DNA of 21,808 nt, from assembly GCA_040752295.1 (NCBI GenBank), contig JBFMFE010000166.1:1-21808 (forward strand). Reading direction: 5' to 3'. Shown here piece after piece: positions 1-5,983 of the stretch. Numbering within the stretch: position 1 is the first letter of the stretch; each line of letters begins with the position of its first letter. Under the pieces are notes generated by a model that worked only from the letters and a program-made list of their open reading frames with translations, was not told where the DNA came from and did no database searches. The stretch comes from JBFMFE01 sp040752295. Lineage in GTDB: Bacteria; UBP15; UBA6099; JBFMBQ01. The translations under genes and the position numbers were made by a program.

Positions 1-818
1 AACTGGGACTGAACCCCCAGGACCTGAGGACACTCAAGGAGCTTACGTCCAAGCCCTATGGGATGCTCCTCGTGACGGGGCCTACCGGCTCGGGAAAGAC
101 CACAACGCTGTACTCGATACTGAGCCGCCTCAACTCGAAGGAAGAGAACATCGTGACGATTGAGGACCCCGTGGAATACAGACTGCCCGGCATAAACCAG
201 TCGCAGGTGAACCCGACGATAGGTGTCACCTTCGCGTCGGGGCTCCGCTCCATGCTGCGCCAGGACCCCAACATCATCATGGTGGGCGAGATACGCGACG
301 CCGAGACGGCGACTATCTCCGTGCAGGCGGCGCTCACCGGGCACCTCGTGTTCACGACCCTGCACACGAACGACGCCCCCGGAGCCGTGACCCGGCTGTT
401 CGACATGGGCGTGAAGAACTACCTCATATCGTCGTCGGTGATCGGGGTCGTCGCCCAGAGGCTGGTGCGCACCATCTGCCGCGCGTGCAGGGAACCGCAC
501 ACGGTGGACGTGAGGGAGCTGTGCAGGGAGTTCGGTCTGACGTCCGTCAAGACCGGGCGCGCGAAGGTCTGGCGCGGGCGGGGGTGCAAGTACTGCTCGC
601 ACACCGGCTACCAGGGCAGAGTGGGCGTTTTCGAGGTGATGACGCTCGGCGAAAACCTCCGCAAAGCCGTCATCCGCGGGGAGACGTCCGCAGCGATACG
701 CCGCCTCGCCGTCCAGGAGGGGATGAGCACGCTGAGACACTCGGCGTTCAGGAAAGTGGTGGACGGGGTGACGACGCTCGACGAGGTCCGGCGCGCCGTC
801 TTCATGGGGCTTGACTGA
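1..818 (+). CDS. Type IV pilus / type II secretion assembly ATPase (PilB/GspE family), 3' part only
   Basis: The gene is cut by the left window edge; its reading frame is open from base 3 and about 271 C-terminal residues are visible. It is a hexameric cytoplasmic ATPase that powers pilin or pseudopilin polymerisation. Visible motifs, in order: Walker A GPTGSGKTTT, the Asp box around IEDPVEY, the Walker B region with IIMVGEIRDAET, the His box TGHLVFTTLHTND, and a CxxC...CxxC zinc motif (CRAC and CKYC, about 40 residues apart) followed by GYQGRVGVFEVM. This set is typical of PilB/GspE and not of the retraction ATPase PilT, which lacks the tetracysteine. The platform protein follows 51 bp downstream and pilins after it, so it is part of the same machine. 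Sequence alone does not separate a T4P from a T2SS ATPase here. Confidence 0.95.
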   Translation, partial: LGLNPQDLRTLKELTSKPYGMLLVTGPTGSGKTTTLYSILSRLNSKEENIVTIEDPVEYRLPGINQSQVNPTIGVTFASGLRSMLRQDPNIIMVGEIRDAETATISVQAALTGHLVFTTLHTNDAPGAVTRLFDMGVKNYLISSSVIGVVAQRLVRTICRACREPHTVDVRELCREFGLTSVKTGRAKVWRGRGCKYCSHTGYQGRVGVFEVMTLGENLRKAVIRGETSAAIRRLAVQEGMSTLRHSAFRKVVDGVTTLDEVRRAVFMGLD

Positions 819-869
819 ACCGCCGCGGACTCCGCCCCTCCTGCGCCCGCGACCGGCGCGCGATGAAAA

Positions 870-2075
870 ATGCCGCACTTCGAGTTCGTAGCCAAGGACA
901 ATCACGGAAAAAACTTCAGGGGGACGCTTTACAGCCAGACCGAACAGGGCGTGTATTTCATGCTCGAAAAGATGGGCTACCTTGTCCTCACCGTGCACGA
1001 GAGGGAGGAGAGAGACCAGTACGTCATCCCCCAGCGTATCACCGCCACGGACGTTCTCGTGTTCACCCGGCTGATGGCGGCGGTGATATCGTCGGGGATG
1101 ACGGTGCTCGACTCCCTTGTGGCGATAGAGAGCCAGACGGAAAACCACTCGATGAGGAAGGTGATCAGGAAGGTGCGGACGGATGTGGAGCACGGCGCGC
1201 CGCTCGCCGGCGCGTTCGGCAGGTTCCCGAGGGTTTTTCCGCACTTTTACGTGAGCATGATGCGCTCGGGCGAGATATCCGGGAACATGCCCGAGGTGAT
1301 GACGCGGCTTGCCGGCTACCTCGAGAAAAACGAGGACCTGCGCAGGCGGATAGCGACCGCGTTCACGTACCCGAAGATAGTGCTGACGCTGGCGGCGGTC
1401 GGGTTTACGATGATAATCTACTTCGTCGTGCCCGCGTTCATGAAGGTCTATGAACAGCTGAAAGTCCCGCTTCCGACACAGACGATGATGCTCGTGGGGG
1501 CGCACCATTTCATGGTGAAGATGTGGTGGGCGCTCCCGCTCGCCGCGGGGCTGGTTCTGTATTCGTTTCACCTCATCCGCACGACGGAGTGGGGCAGAAA
1601 GCGCTACCACCCGTTCGTCCTGCGCCTGCCGGTGGTGGGAAAGATAAACAAGCGCGTCTCGATCGCGTACGCCGCGCGCACGCTGGGCGCGATGCTGCAG
1701 TCGGGGATACCCCTGATGACGGCGCTGGAGACGGCAAAGACGGCGGCGAACAACGTGGAGATCGAACGGGACTTCGAGCGCGTCTGCGAGAGCGTGGAGG
1801 AGGGCGGCACGGTATCGGGTCCGCTGAAAATATCCCAGAATTTCCCCCCGCTGGTGACCTCGATGATAGCCTCGGGCGAGAGAAGCGGAACGCTTGCGTC
1901 GCTGCTCGAGAAATCCGCCGACGCGCTCGACGGCGAACTGGAGCACCTCGTCAAGCGGTTCCTGTACTACCTCGAGCCGGCGATAACGATAATGCTGGTG
2001 CTTTTCGTGTTTTTCCTTGCCGTTTCGCTCTATGTCCCCATATTCGATCTCATAGGCTCGATGCCCGCCCCATGA
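870..2075 (+). CDS. Type IV pilus / type II secretion inner-membrane platform protein (PilC/GspF family)
   Basis: A protein of 401 aa, the usual PilC/GspF length. It is the polytopic inner-membrane platform that couples the cytoplasmic ATPase to pilin extraction from the membrane. The N-terminus (PHFEFVAKDNHGKNFRGTL) is the characteristic GspF start. Two repeated T2SSF domains follow: the first (about 70-190) contains FTRLMAAVISSGMTVLDSL and the second (about 270-395) contains AARTLGAMLQSGIPLMTAL. Membrane segments lie near residues 168-190, 220-240 and 370-392, the last close to the C-terminus as usual. The ATG at 870 gives this N-terminus, although no good ribosome binding site precedes it. 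It sits 51 bp after the ATPase gene. The gene ends just before a perfect palindrome and the pilin promoter, so the pilins appear to be separately transcribed. Confidence 0.95.
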   Translation: MPHFEFVAKDNHGKNFRGTLYSQTEQGVYFMLEKMGYLVLTVHEREERDQYVIPQRITATDVLVFTRLMAAVISSGMTVLDSLVAIESQTENHSMRKVIRKVRTDVEHGAPLAGAFGRFPRVFPHFYVSMMRSGEISGNMPEVMTRLAGYLEKNEDLRRRIATAFTYPKIVLTLAAVGFTMIIYFVVPAFMKVYEQLKVPLPTQTMMLVGAHHFMVKMWWALPLAAGLVLYSFHLIRTTEWGRKRYHPFVLRLPVVGKINKRVSIAYAARTLGAMLQSGIPLMTALETAKTAANNVEIERDFERVCESVEEGGTVSGPLKISQNFPPLVTSMIASGERSGTLASLLEKSADALDGELEHLVKRFLYYLEPAITIMLVLFVFFLAVSLYVPIFDLIGSMPAP

Positions 2076-2076
2076 C

Positions 2077-2112
2077 GTGTAATCGCTTACACAAAAAGCC
2101 CGGGGCGTGTAA
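2077..2112. promoter_or_regulatory. Perfect palindrome GTGTAA-TCGC-TTACAC plus a phased GTGTAA half-site
   Basis: A perfect 6-bp inverted repeat with a 4-nt spacer lies at 2077-2092, directly after the gspF-type stop codon. A second GTGTAA lies at 2107-2112, exactly 30 bp (about three helical turns) downstream, with only a degenerate right arm. The palindrome has no T-run on either strand, so it is not a good terminator. It is centred about 150 bp upstream of the predicted start site of the sigma-54-type promoter at 2209-2225, the usual distance for an NtrC-family (PilR-like) activator. The activator role is inference. Confidence 0.45.
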
Positions 2113-2208
2113 TATCCTGCCCTTGGAACCGGCTTGTGCCGGAAGAAGCCCTTAAGAAATTTCCGCTTAAATTAAGGTATTTTTATAAACATGCTTTATC
2201 CGGACGCA

Positions 2209-2225
2209 TTGGCATTATTATTGCT
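2209..2225 (+). promoter_or_regulatory. Sigma-54 (RpoN) -24/-12 promoter of the pilin array
   Basis: The sequence TTGGCATTATTATTGCT matches the RpoN consensus YTGGCACGRNNNTTGCW except at the CG after TGGCA. The invariant GG (2211-2212) and GC (2223-2224) are separated by exactly 10 nt. The predicted start is near 2236, about 30 nt before the first pilin ATG at 2266. Major pilin genes are RpoN-dependent in several bacteria, which fits the position. Confidence 0.75.
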
Positions 2226-2265
2226 ATGTTGTTATGCAAATTAACGTCATGAGGTGATGTATATT

Positions 2266-2619
2266 ATGAAAACGAGGGGATTCACAATCGTGGAAGTCGT
2301 GCTCATCGTAATACTCATAAGCATCCTCGCCGCAATCGTCATCCCCAGGTTCAACGTCGGTTCCAGAAGAGCCAAGGTGCAGTCCTGCGAGATGAACCGC
2401 GCCAACATCAACACGATGGTCGAGGTGTTCTACGTCTCGGAAGGCACCTGGCCGGCGCTGGGAGTGGATATCACTGCCACCACAATAGCGACCAACGTGA
2501 ACTACTTCCCCGACGGCATACCCACCTGCCCCGTGGACATGACCAACTACAGGCTCCGCAACACGCCCAACTACCGCGTGTCGGGTCACAGGGAGGGCGC
2601 GGGAACGCACGTGTTCTGA
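2266..2619 (+). CDS. Type IV pilin-like protein, array copy 1
   Basis: A small prepilin of 117 aa. Leader MKTRG is followed by a mature protein starting FTIVE, with the conserved Glu at +5, a hydrophobic helix (residues 1-22) and IPRF, as in type IV pilins and GspG-like pseudopilins processed by a prepilin peptidase (PilD). The mature chain is 112 residues with Cys36 and Cys83, a likely disulphide. An in-frame GTG at 2254 and ATG at 2257 exist, but GAGGTGA at 2251-2257 is an excellent ribosome binding site 8 nt before ATG 2266, which decides the start. From mature residue 72 on, the sequence is nearly identical to copies 2-4 (NVNYFPDGIPTCPVD ... GHREGAGTH). It pairs with copy 4 in its variable middle (ITATTIATN). 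It is the first gene after the sigma-54 promoter and may be a major pilin; which copy is major cannot be told. Confidence 0.92.
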   Translation: MKTRGFTIVEVVLIVILISILAAIVIPRFNVGSRRAKVQSCEMNRANINTMVEVFYVSEGTWPALGVDITATTIATNVNYFPDGIPTCPVDMTNYRLRNTPNYRVSGHREGAGTHVF

Positions 2620-2663
2620 GTCATGAGACTTCCCGACACAGCCGCGAAATGGGGTTGATGAAA

Positions 2664-3023
2664 ATGAGAGGTCAGCCGAAAGGCTTCACGATCCTCGAAG
2701 TTATGCTGGTAGTCATACTCATCAGCATACTTGCGGCGATAGTCATACCCCGGTTCGTCATCTCCTCACAGAGGGCGAAGGTGCAGTCCTGCGAGATGAA
2801 CAGGCACCTCATCAACAAGCAGGTCGAAGCGTACTTCTTCGTGGAAGCCACCTGGCCGCAGCTCGGAGTGGACCTCGCCACCACCGACATAGGAAGCAAC
2901 GTGAACTACTTCCCCGACGGCATACCGACCTGCCCCGTGGACTTTACCAACTACAGGCTCCGAAACACGCCGTACTACCGGGTGTCCGGTCACAGGGAAG
3001 GCGCCGGGACGCACGTGTTCTGA
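2664..3023 (+). CDS. Type IV pilin-like protein, array copy 2
   Basis: A prepilin of 119 aa: leader MRGQPKG, mature protein FTILE (Glu at +5) with the hydrophobic N-helix and IPRF, 112 residues, Cys36 and Cys83. Three in-frame ATGs occur at 2649, 2658 and 2664. GGGGTT at 2651-2656 stands 7 nt before 2664, the same spacing seen in copy 3, so 2664 is preferred. The mature protein differs from copy 3 at only about 7 of 112 positions and shares its variable middle (HLINKQVEAYFFVEATWP, LATTDIGSN). The C-terminal 40 residues are almost invariant across the four copies. It is 44 bp downstream of copy 1 and most likely co-transcribed with it. Confidence 0.92.
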   Translation: MRGQPKGFTILEVMLVVILISILAAIVIPRFVISSQRAKVQSCEMNRHLINKQVEAYFFVEATWPQLGVDLATTDIGSNVNYFPDGIPTCPVDFTNYRLRNTPYYRVSGHREGAGTHVF

Positions 3024-3079
3024 TGAGGAGAGTGAGACGAAACGCTTCCGATTCTGCCTGACGGACGGGGGTAATTATG

Positions 3080-3436
3080 ATGAAAAAGACAGAGGGTTTC
3101 ACGATACTCGAGGTGATGCTCATCGTCATACTCATCAGCATACTTGCCGCCATTGTGATCCCGCGGTTCACCGTGTCCTCGCAGAGGGCGAAAGTGCAGT
3201 CGTGCGAGATGAACAGGCACCTCATCAACAAGCAGGTCGAGGCGTACTTCTTCGTGGAAGCCACATGGCCGGCGCTGGGGGTGGACCTCAACACCACCGA
3301 CATAGGAAGCAACGTGAACTACTTCCCCGACGGCATACCGACCTGCCCCGTGGACATGACCAACTACAGGCTCCGAAACACACCCTACTACCGGGTGTCC
3401 GGTCACAGGGAGGGCGCCGGAACGCACACGTTCTGA
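3080..3436 (+). CDS. Type IV pilin-like protein, array copy 3
   Basis: A prepilin of 118 aa: leader MKKTEG, mature FTILE with Glu at +5, hydrophobic N-helix and IPRF, 112 residues, Cys36 and Cys83. ATGs at 3077 and 3080 are adjacent. GGGGGT at 3067-3072 gives a 7-nt spacing to 3080, as in copy 2, and I choose that start; 3077 adds one Met only. It is nearly the twin of copy 2, also at nucleotide level in the second half (for example the shared stretch from GGAAGCAACGTG through CCCGTGGAC). This indicates a recent duplication or gene conversion. It lies 56 bp after copy 2 in the same apparent transcript. Confidence 0.92.
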   Translation: MKKTEGFTILEVMLIVILISILAAIVIPRFTVSSQRAKVQSCEMNRHLINKQVEAYFFVEATWPALGVDLNTTDIGSNVNYFPDGIPTCPVDMTNYRLRNTPYYRVSGHREGAGTHTF

Positions 3437-3495
3437 GCGCAGCGGTGAGAGCCTGAGTATGGAAGTTTCAACGGACGATTGGGGGTATTAATAAA

Positions 3496-3852
3496 ATGAG
3501 ACACTCAAAAGGATTCACGATTCTGGAAGTAATCCTCGTGGTCATACTCGTCAGCATCCTTGCCGCCATTGTTATCCCGCGTTTCACCGTATCCTCACAA
3601 AGGGCGAAGGTGCAGGCGTGCGAGATGAACAGGGCGATAATCAACAAGCAGGTCGAGGCGTTCTACCTCATCGAAGGCACATGGCCGGCGCTGGGAGTGG
3701 ATATCACATCCACCTCAATCGCGACAAACGTGAACTACTTCCCGGACGGCATACCGACCTGCCCCGTGGACATGACCAACTACAGGCTGCGCAACACGCC
3801 CTACTACCGCGTGTCGGGTCACAGGGAGGGCGCGGGAACGCACACGTTCTGA
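3496..3852 (+). CDS. Type IV pilin-like protein, array copy 4
   Basis: A prepilin of 118 aa: leader MRHSKG, mature FTILE with Glu at +5, hydrophobic N-helix, 112 residues, Cys36 and Cys83. GGGGGT at 3481-3486 stands 9 nt before the ATG. Its variable middle (EGTWPALGVDITSTSIATN) and its synonymous-codon pattern near the 3' end match copy 1, not copies 2 and 3, which produces an A-B-B-A order. It is the last gene before an intrinsic terminator at 3882-3916, so the four copies form one transcription unit. The pilins assemble at the inner membrane with the upstream ATPase and platform protein by inference from context. Confidence 0.92.
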   Translation: MRHSKGFTILEVILVVILVSILAAIVIPRFTVSSQRAKVQACEMNRAIINKQVEAFYLIEGTWPALGVDITSTSIATNVNYFPDGIPTCPVDMTNYRLRNTPYYRVSGHREGAGTHTF

Positions 3853-3881
3853 CAGCCGCGACTCTGACACTGAATCCGGGA

Positions 3882-3916
3882 AAAAGCCACGCGCCAGGCC
3901 ACTGGACGTGGCTTTT
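3882..3916 (+). terminator. Rho-independent terminator ending the pilin array
   Basis: AAAAGCCACG (3882-3891) and CGTGGCTTTT (3907-3916) form a perfect 10-bp stem with a 15-nt loop and a built-in T-run on the + strand. It lies 30 nt after the stop of pilin copy 4. Confidence 0.85.
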
Positions 3917-3999
3917 ATGTTCTATGCCGACCGCTCCGCGCGGAGAAAGCGCGACGGCGTCAAGTTGCGCGGATGCGTCGAAAGGTTCCGCGGAGCGGC

Positions 4000-4005
4000 T
4001 ATAAT
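4000..4005 (+). promoter_or_regulatory. -10 box TATAAT immediately before the pilin 5 start
   Basis: A consensus TATAAT lies 7 nt before an in-frame GTG at 4013. No recognisable -35 hexamer is at the usual distance. Coming right after a terminator, it probably starts transcription of pilins 5 and 6 and the cyclic-nucleotide-binding protein, with little or no 5' leader. Confidence 0.45.
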
Positions 4006-4012
4006 ATCTTCA

Positions 4013-4396
4013 GTGAACATGAATCGCGCCGGTTCGCTCGAGTACGGAGTCAGGGACGGTTCCAGGGGGATTTCGATAGGTGAACTGGTCATGGTCGTTC
4101 TCATAATCTCCATCCTCGCCATCATCATCGTCCCCCGGTTCTTCAACGTCACGCAGAGGGCGGAGTGGGAGGTTGACCTCACGAACATGGCGAACGTCAA
4201 CGCCCTCGTACAGCTGTACTACATAAAGGAAAGCACCTGGCCCGTGGACGACCTCTCCGACATAGGCACGAACGTGGACTACTTCCCCGAAGCCACGCTT
4301 CCATCGTGCCCGGTGACCTCGGGGGCGGCGTACACGCTCGACCCCTCAACGCACAGGGTCACCGGTCACCTGAGGAACGACCCGACCCATCCCTGA
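4013..4396 (+). CDS. Diverged type IV pilin-like protein (pilin 5)
   Basis: About 127 aa from GTG 4013 (ATG 4019 is the alternative; the reading frame is open farther upstream, but that part lies in the terminator). A long leader of about 19 residues ends in SRG. The mature protein begins ISIGE, with Glu at +5, then a hydrophobic helix ending IIIVPRF, as in type IV pilins. The second half keeps landmarks of the array pilins: STWPVDDLSDIGTN, VDYFPE, SCPV and HRVTGH. It has lost the first cysteine (Asp at mature position 36), leaving a single Cys, so it cannot make the disulphide predicted for copies 1-4. No ribosome binding site is visible before either start, which with the -10 box just upstream points to leaderless translation. 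It is likely a minor pilin; that role is inference. Confidence 0.82.
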   Translation: MNMNRAGSLEYGVRDGSRGISIGELVMVVLIISILAIIIVPRFFNVTQRAEWEVDLTNMANVNALVQLYYIKESTWPVDDLSDIGTNVDYFPEATLPSCPVTSGAAYTLDPSTHRVTGHLRNDPTHP

Positions 4397-4412
4397 CGAA
4401 GGAGCGCAGGCG

Positions 4413-4940
4413 ATGCCTTCCGGAACGGAAAGAGAAAAAGGGGCGGCACTCGTCGAGGTGCTCGCCATAAGCGTCGCCGCCAGCATCGCCATCGGCATCA
4501 TCATACTGAAACTCAAGCCGGTCCAGAAGATCGTGCCGGCGGCGGGCGCCGGTCCGGTGGTCGTCCTGGGCGAGGGCGTCGGTCTCGATATAAGAAAAAG
4601 GACCGAACGGGCGGATGAAGTCCTCGCATTCACGCTGAAGACCGCGTGCAGGCACAACGTCAGCGTCATCAACACGAGCGTTGAGATGTGGCGCGTTCTC
4701 AACGGAAGGTGGCCCAAGGAAGACCTGTCCGACGTGGCAAGGGACAGGGACTATTTCCCCAACGGCATACCCCGCTGCCCGGTGAACAACACTCCCTACC
4801 GTCTCGACCCGGTTCTCCACCGCGTGGTGGGGCACGAACACACCGAAATAATCAATCCATTCGAGGAAACCGAGAAGGACGCGGTCATAAGGAAGAAAAT
4901 CATCGAAAAGCCCCCCGGTAAAAAACCCCGTAAGCGTTAA
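4413..4940 (+). CDS. Diverged prepilin-like protein (pilin 6)
   Basis: A protein of 175 aa. The leader MPSGTEREKG is followed by AALVEVLAISVAASIAIGII, so the cleavage site is Gly|Ala and the Glu at +5 is kept; the helix is more alanine-rich than in copies 1-4 and lacks the IPRF that ends it there. A linker of about 60 residues not found in the other pilins follows. The C-terminal half then realigns with the array family: CRHNVSVINTSVEMW, GRWPKEDLSDV, RDYFPNGIPRCPVN, PYRLDP and HRVVGH. It retains both cysteines. The tail is Lys-rich (KKIIEKPPGKKPRKR). AAGGAG at 4399-4404 gives a good ribosome binding site. It starts 16 bp after pilin 5. Probably a minor or tip/priming pilin, or a pseudopilin. 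Confidence 0.78.
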   Translation: MPSGTEREKGAALVEVLAISVAASIAIGIIILKLKPVQKIVPAAGAGPVVVLGEGVGLDIRKRTERADEVLAFTLKTACRHNVSVINTSVEMWRVLNGRWPKEDLSDVARDRDYFPNGIPRCPVNNTPYRLDPVLHRVVGHEHTEIINPFEETEKDAVIRKKIIEKPPGKKPRKR

Positions 4941-4979
4941 CCCGGACTGCAACGTCGAATCCCGGGCGGGGAATATCGC

Positions 4980-5453
4980 ATGTCTAACGCGACGGTTGAC
5001 CCGGAAACTCTCAGGACGAAAACCATCTTCGTCGGGCTGACCGACGAACAACTCGGGCGCATCCTCGCGGTCTCGCGGCAGGGCGCCGCCCTCCCGGGAG
5101 AGGTCATCATAAGGGAGAACGAACCCGGCGACAAGCTCTACGTGCTGCTCGAGGGGAAGGTCGAGGTTCGACACGCCGGCGTCCGGGGAGAGACGGTGCT
5201 GACGTCTCTTGAGGGCAGGGATGCGCTCGCCGCGCAGTACGAGGGTGATTTCTTCGGCGAGATGGCGCTTTTCGACCTCGAACCAAGAAGCGCGACGGTC
5301 ATCGCCGTCGAAAAATGCTCATTCCTGATCCTCGCAAGGGACGACCTCGCTGAACTGTTCGCCGAAGACGCCGCGATGCACGTCACGCTGTTCGGCAACA
5401 TCGCCCGGATTCTCAGCCGCAGGCTTAGAACGGCGAACGTGCATTTCGGCTGA
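4980..5453 (+). CDS. Stand-alone cyclic-nucleotide-binding domain protein
   Basis: A soluble protein of 157 aa consisting almost entirely of one cNMP-binding (CAP_ED) domain. It shows the family signature: LPGEVIIRENEPGDKLYVLLEGKVEV in the first beta-roll and the phosphate-binding cassette DFFGEMALFDLEPRSATV (FGEMAL and RSATV), which contacts the cyclic phosphate and ribose in CRP and PKA. No helix-turn-helix or other effector domain follows; the chain ends in a helical hinge (ILSRRLRTANV). It therefore works as a ligand-responsive partner rather than as a transcription factor. GGGG at 4968-4971 stands 8 nt before the ATG. It lies 39 bp after pilin 6 and may be co-transcribed, which suggests, without proving, a link to control of the pilus. 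Confidence 0.88.
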   Translation: MSNATVDPETLRTKTIFVGLTDEQLGRILAVSRQGAALPGEVIIRENEPGDKLYVLLEGKVEVRHAGVRGETVLTSLEGRDALAAQYEGDFFGEMALFDLEPRSATVIAVEKCSFLILARDDLAELFAEDAAMHVTLFGNIARILSRRLRTANVHFG

Positions 5454-5470
5454 TTTCCCCGCGAACGGAG

Positions 5471-5533
5471 TCCGACACGTCCGACGGGTCCGACGGGTCC
5501 GACATGTCTGACAGGTCAGACTGGTCCGACTTT
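5471..5533. repeat. 9-bp minisatellite (TCCGACNNG) x7 at the 3' end of the response regulator gene
   Basis: Seven consecutive 9-bp units: tccgacacg, tccgacggg twice, tccgacatg, tctgacagg, tcagactgg, tccgacttt. The array fills the gap between the convergent cNMP-binding and response regulator genes. It encodes, on the minus strand, the last residues and the stop codon (5516-5518) of the regulator. The unit length is a multiple of three, so copy changes would keep frame. Confidence 0.85.
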
Positions 5534-5983
5534 ATCCGCGGGACCGATCAGGTCGTTCACGTGCCTGATGAGCACATCCGGCTCAATCGGCTTGTCGAGG
5601 AATATCTCGGGTTTCACCTGTCCCTCTCCGCGGTACTGCTGAACCTTCTCCTTGAGCTTCGGGATGAACGAGTCCTTTATTTCGGAAAAAGCGCCCGCGT
5701 CGCCGCTATCGTCACTGTAGATCGTCTCGGCCACCGCCGTGAGCATGATCACGGGTATATCCTTGAGAGCCTCATCCTTCTTGAGCTGGTTGAAGAGGAC
5801 GAAGCCGCTTTTTTTAGGCATCATGATGTCGAGGAGGATGAGCGCCGGCTTTTCCGATTTAGCCTTGTCCAGTCCCTCCGCCCCGTGCAACGCGGAGACC
5901 GGCTCGTAGCCGTTTTCCTTCAGCAGCGTCGAAAGGAACTTCACGTTTCCCTCGTCGTCGTCAACGATCAGCACCTTTTTCAC
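5516..5983 (-). CDS. Receiver-only response regulator (CheY-like) with an extended receiver
   Basis: A protein of 155 aa made of one receiver domain and no output domain. Acidic pocket residues are Asp8-Asp10, the phosphoacceptor is Asp52 (LILLDIMMPKKSG), the switch Thr is Thr82 (VIMLTA) and the conserved Lys is Lys131 (DKPIEPD). Thr to Lys spacing is 49 residues against about 22 in CheY, an insertion of roughly 27 residues (about 85-125, FSEIKDSFIPKLKEKVQQYR) that should lengthen the beta4-beta5 region. The start is GTG at 5983, overlapping the stop of the upstream kinase gene by 4 nt (GTGA), so the two are translationally coupled and should form a pair. The last residues (DKVGPV) and the stop are encoded in a 9-bp tandem repeat. 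How it signals onward is unknown. Confidence 0.93.
   Translation of the reverse strand: MKKVLIVDDDEGNVKFLSTLLKENGYEPVSALHGAEGLDKAKSEKPALILLDIMMPKKSGFVLFNQLKKDEALKDIPVIMLTAVAETIYSDDSGDAGAFSEIKDSFIPKLKEKVQQYRGEGQVKPEIFLDKPIEPDVLIRHVNDLIGPADKVGPV

Noticed and set aside
2129..2142. Small hairpin CCGGC-TTGT-GCCGG upstream of the pilin promoter
   Set aside because: Only 5 bp and no T-run; insufficient as a terminator.
2254..2265. GTG 2254 / ATG 2257 as the start of pilin copy 1
   Set aside because: They lie within the Shine-Dalgarno sequence that serves ATG 2266, and would add residues to a canonical short prepilin leader.
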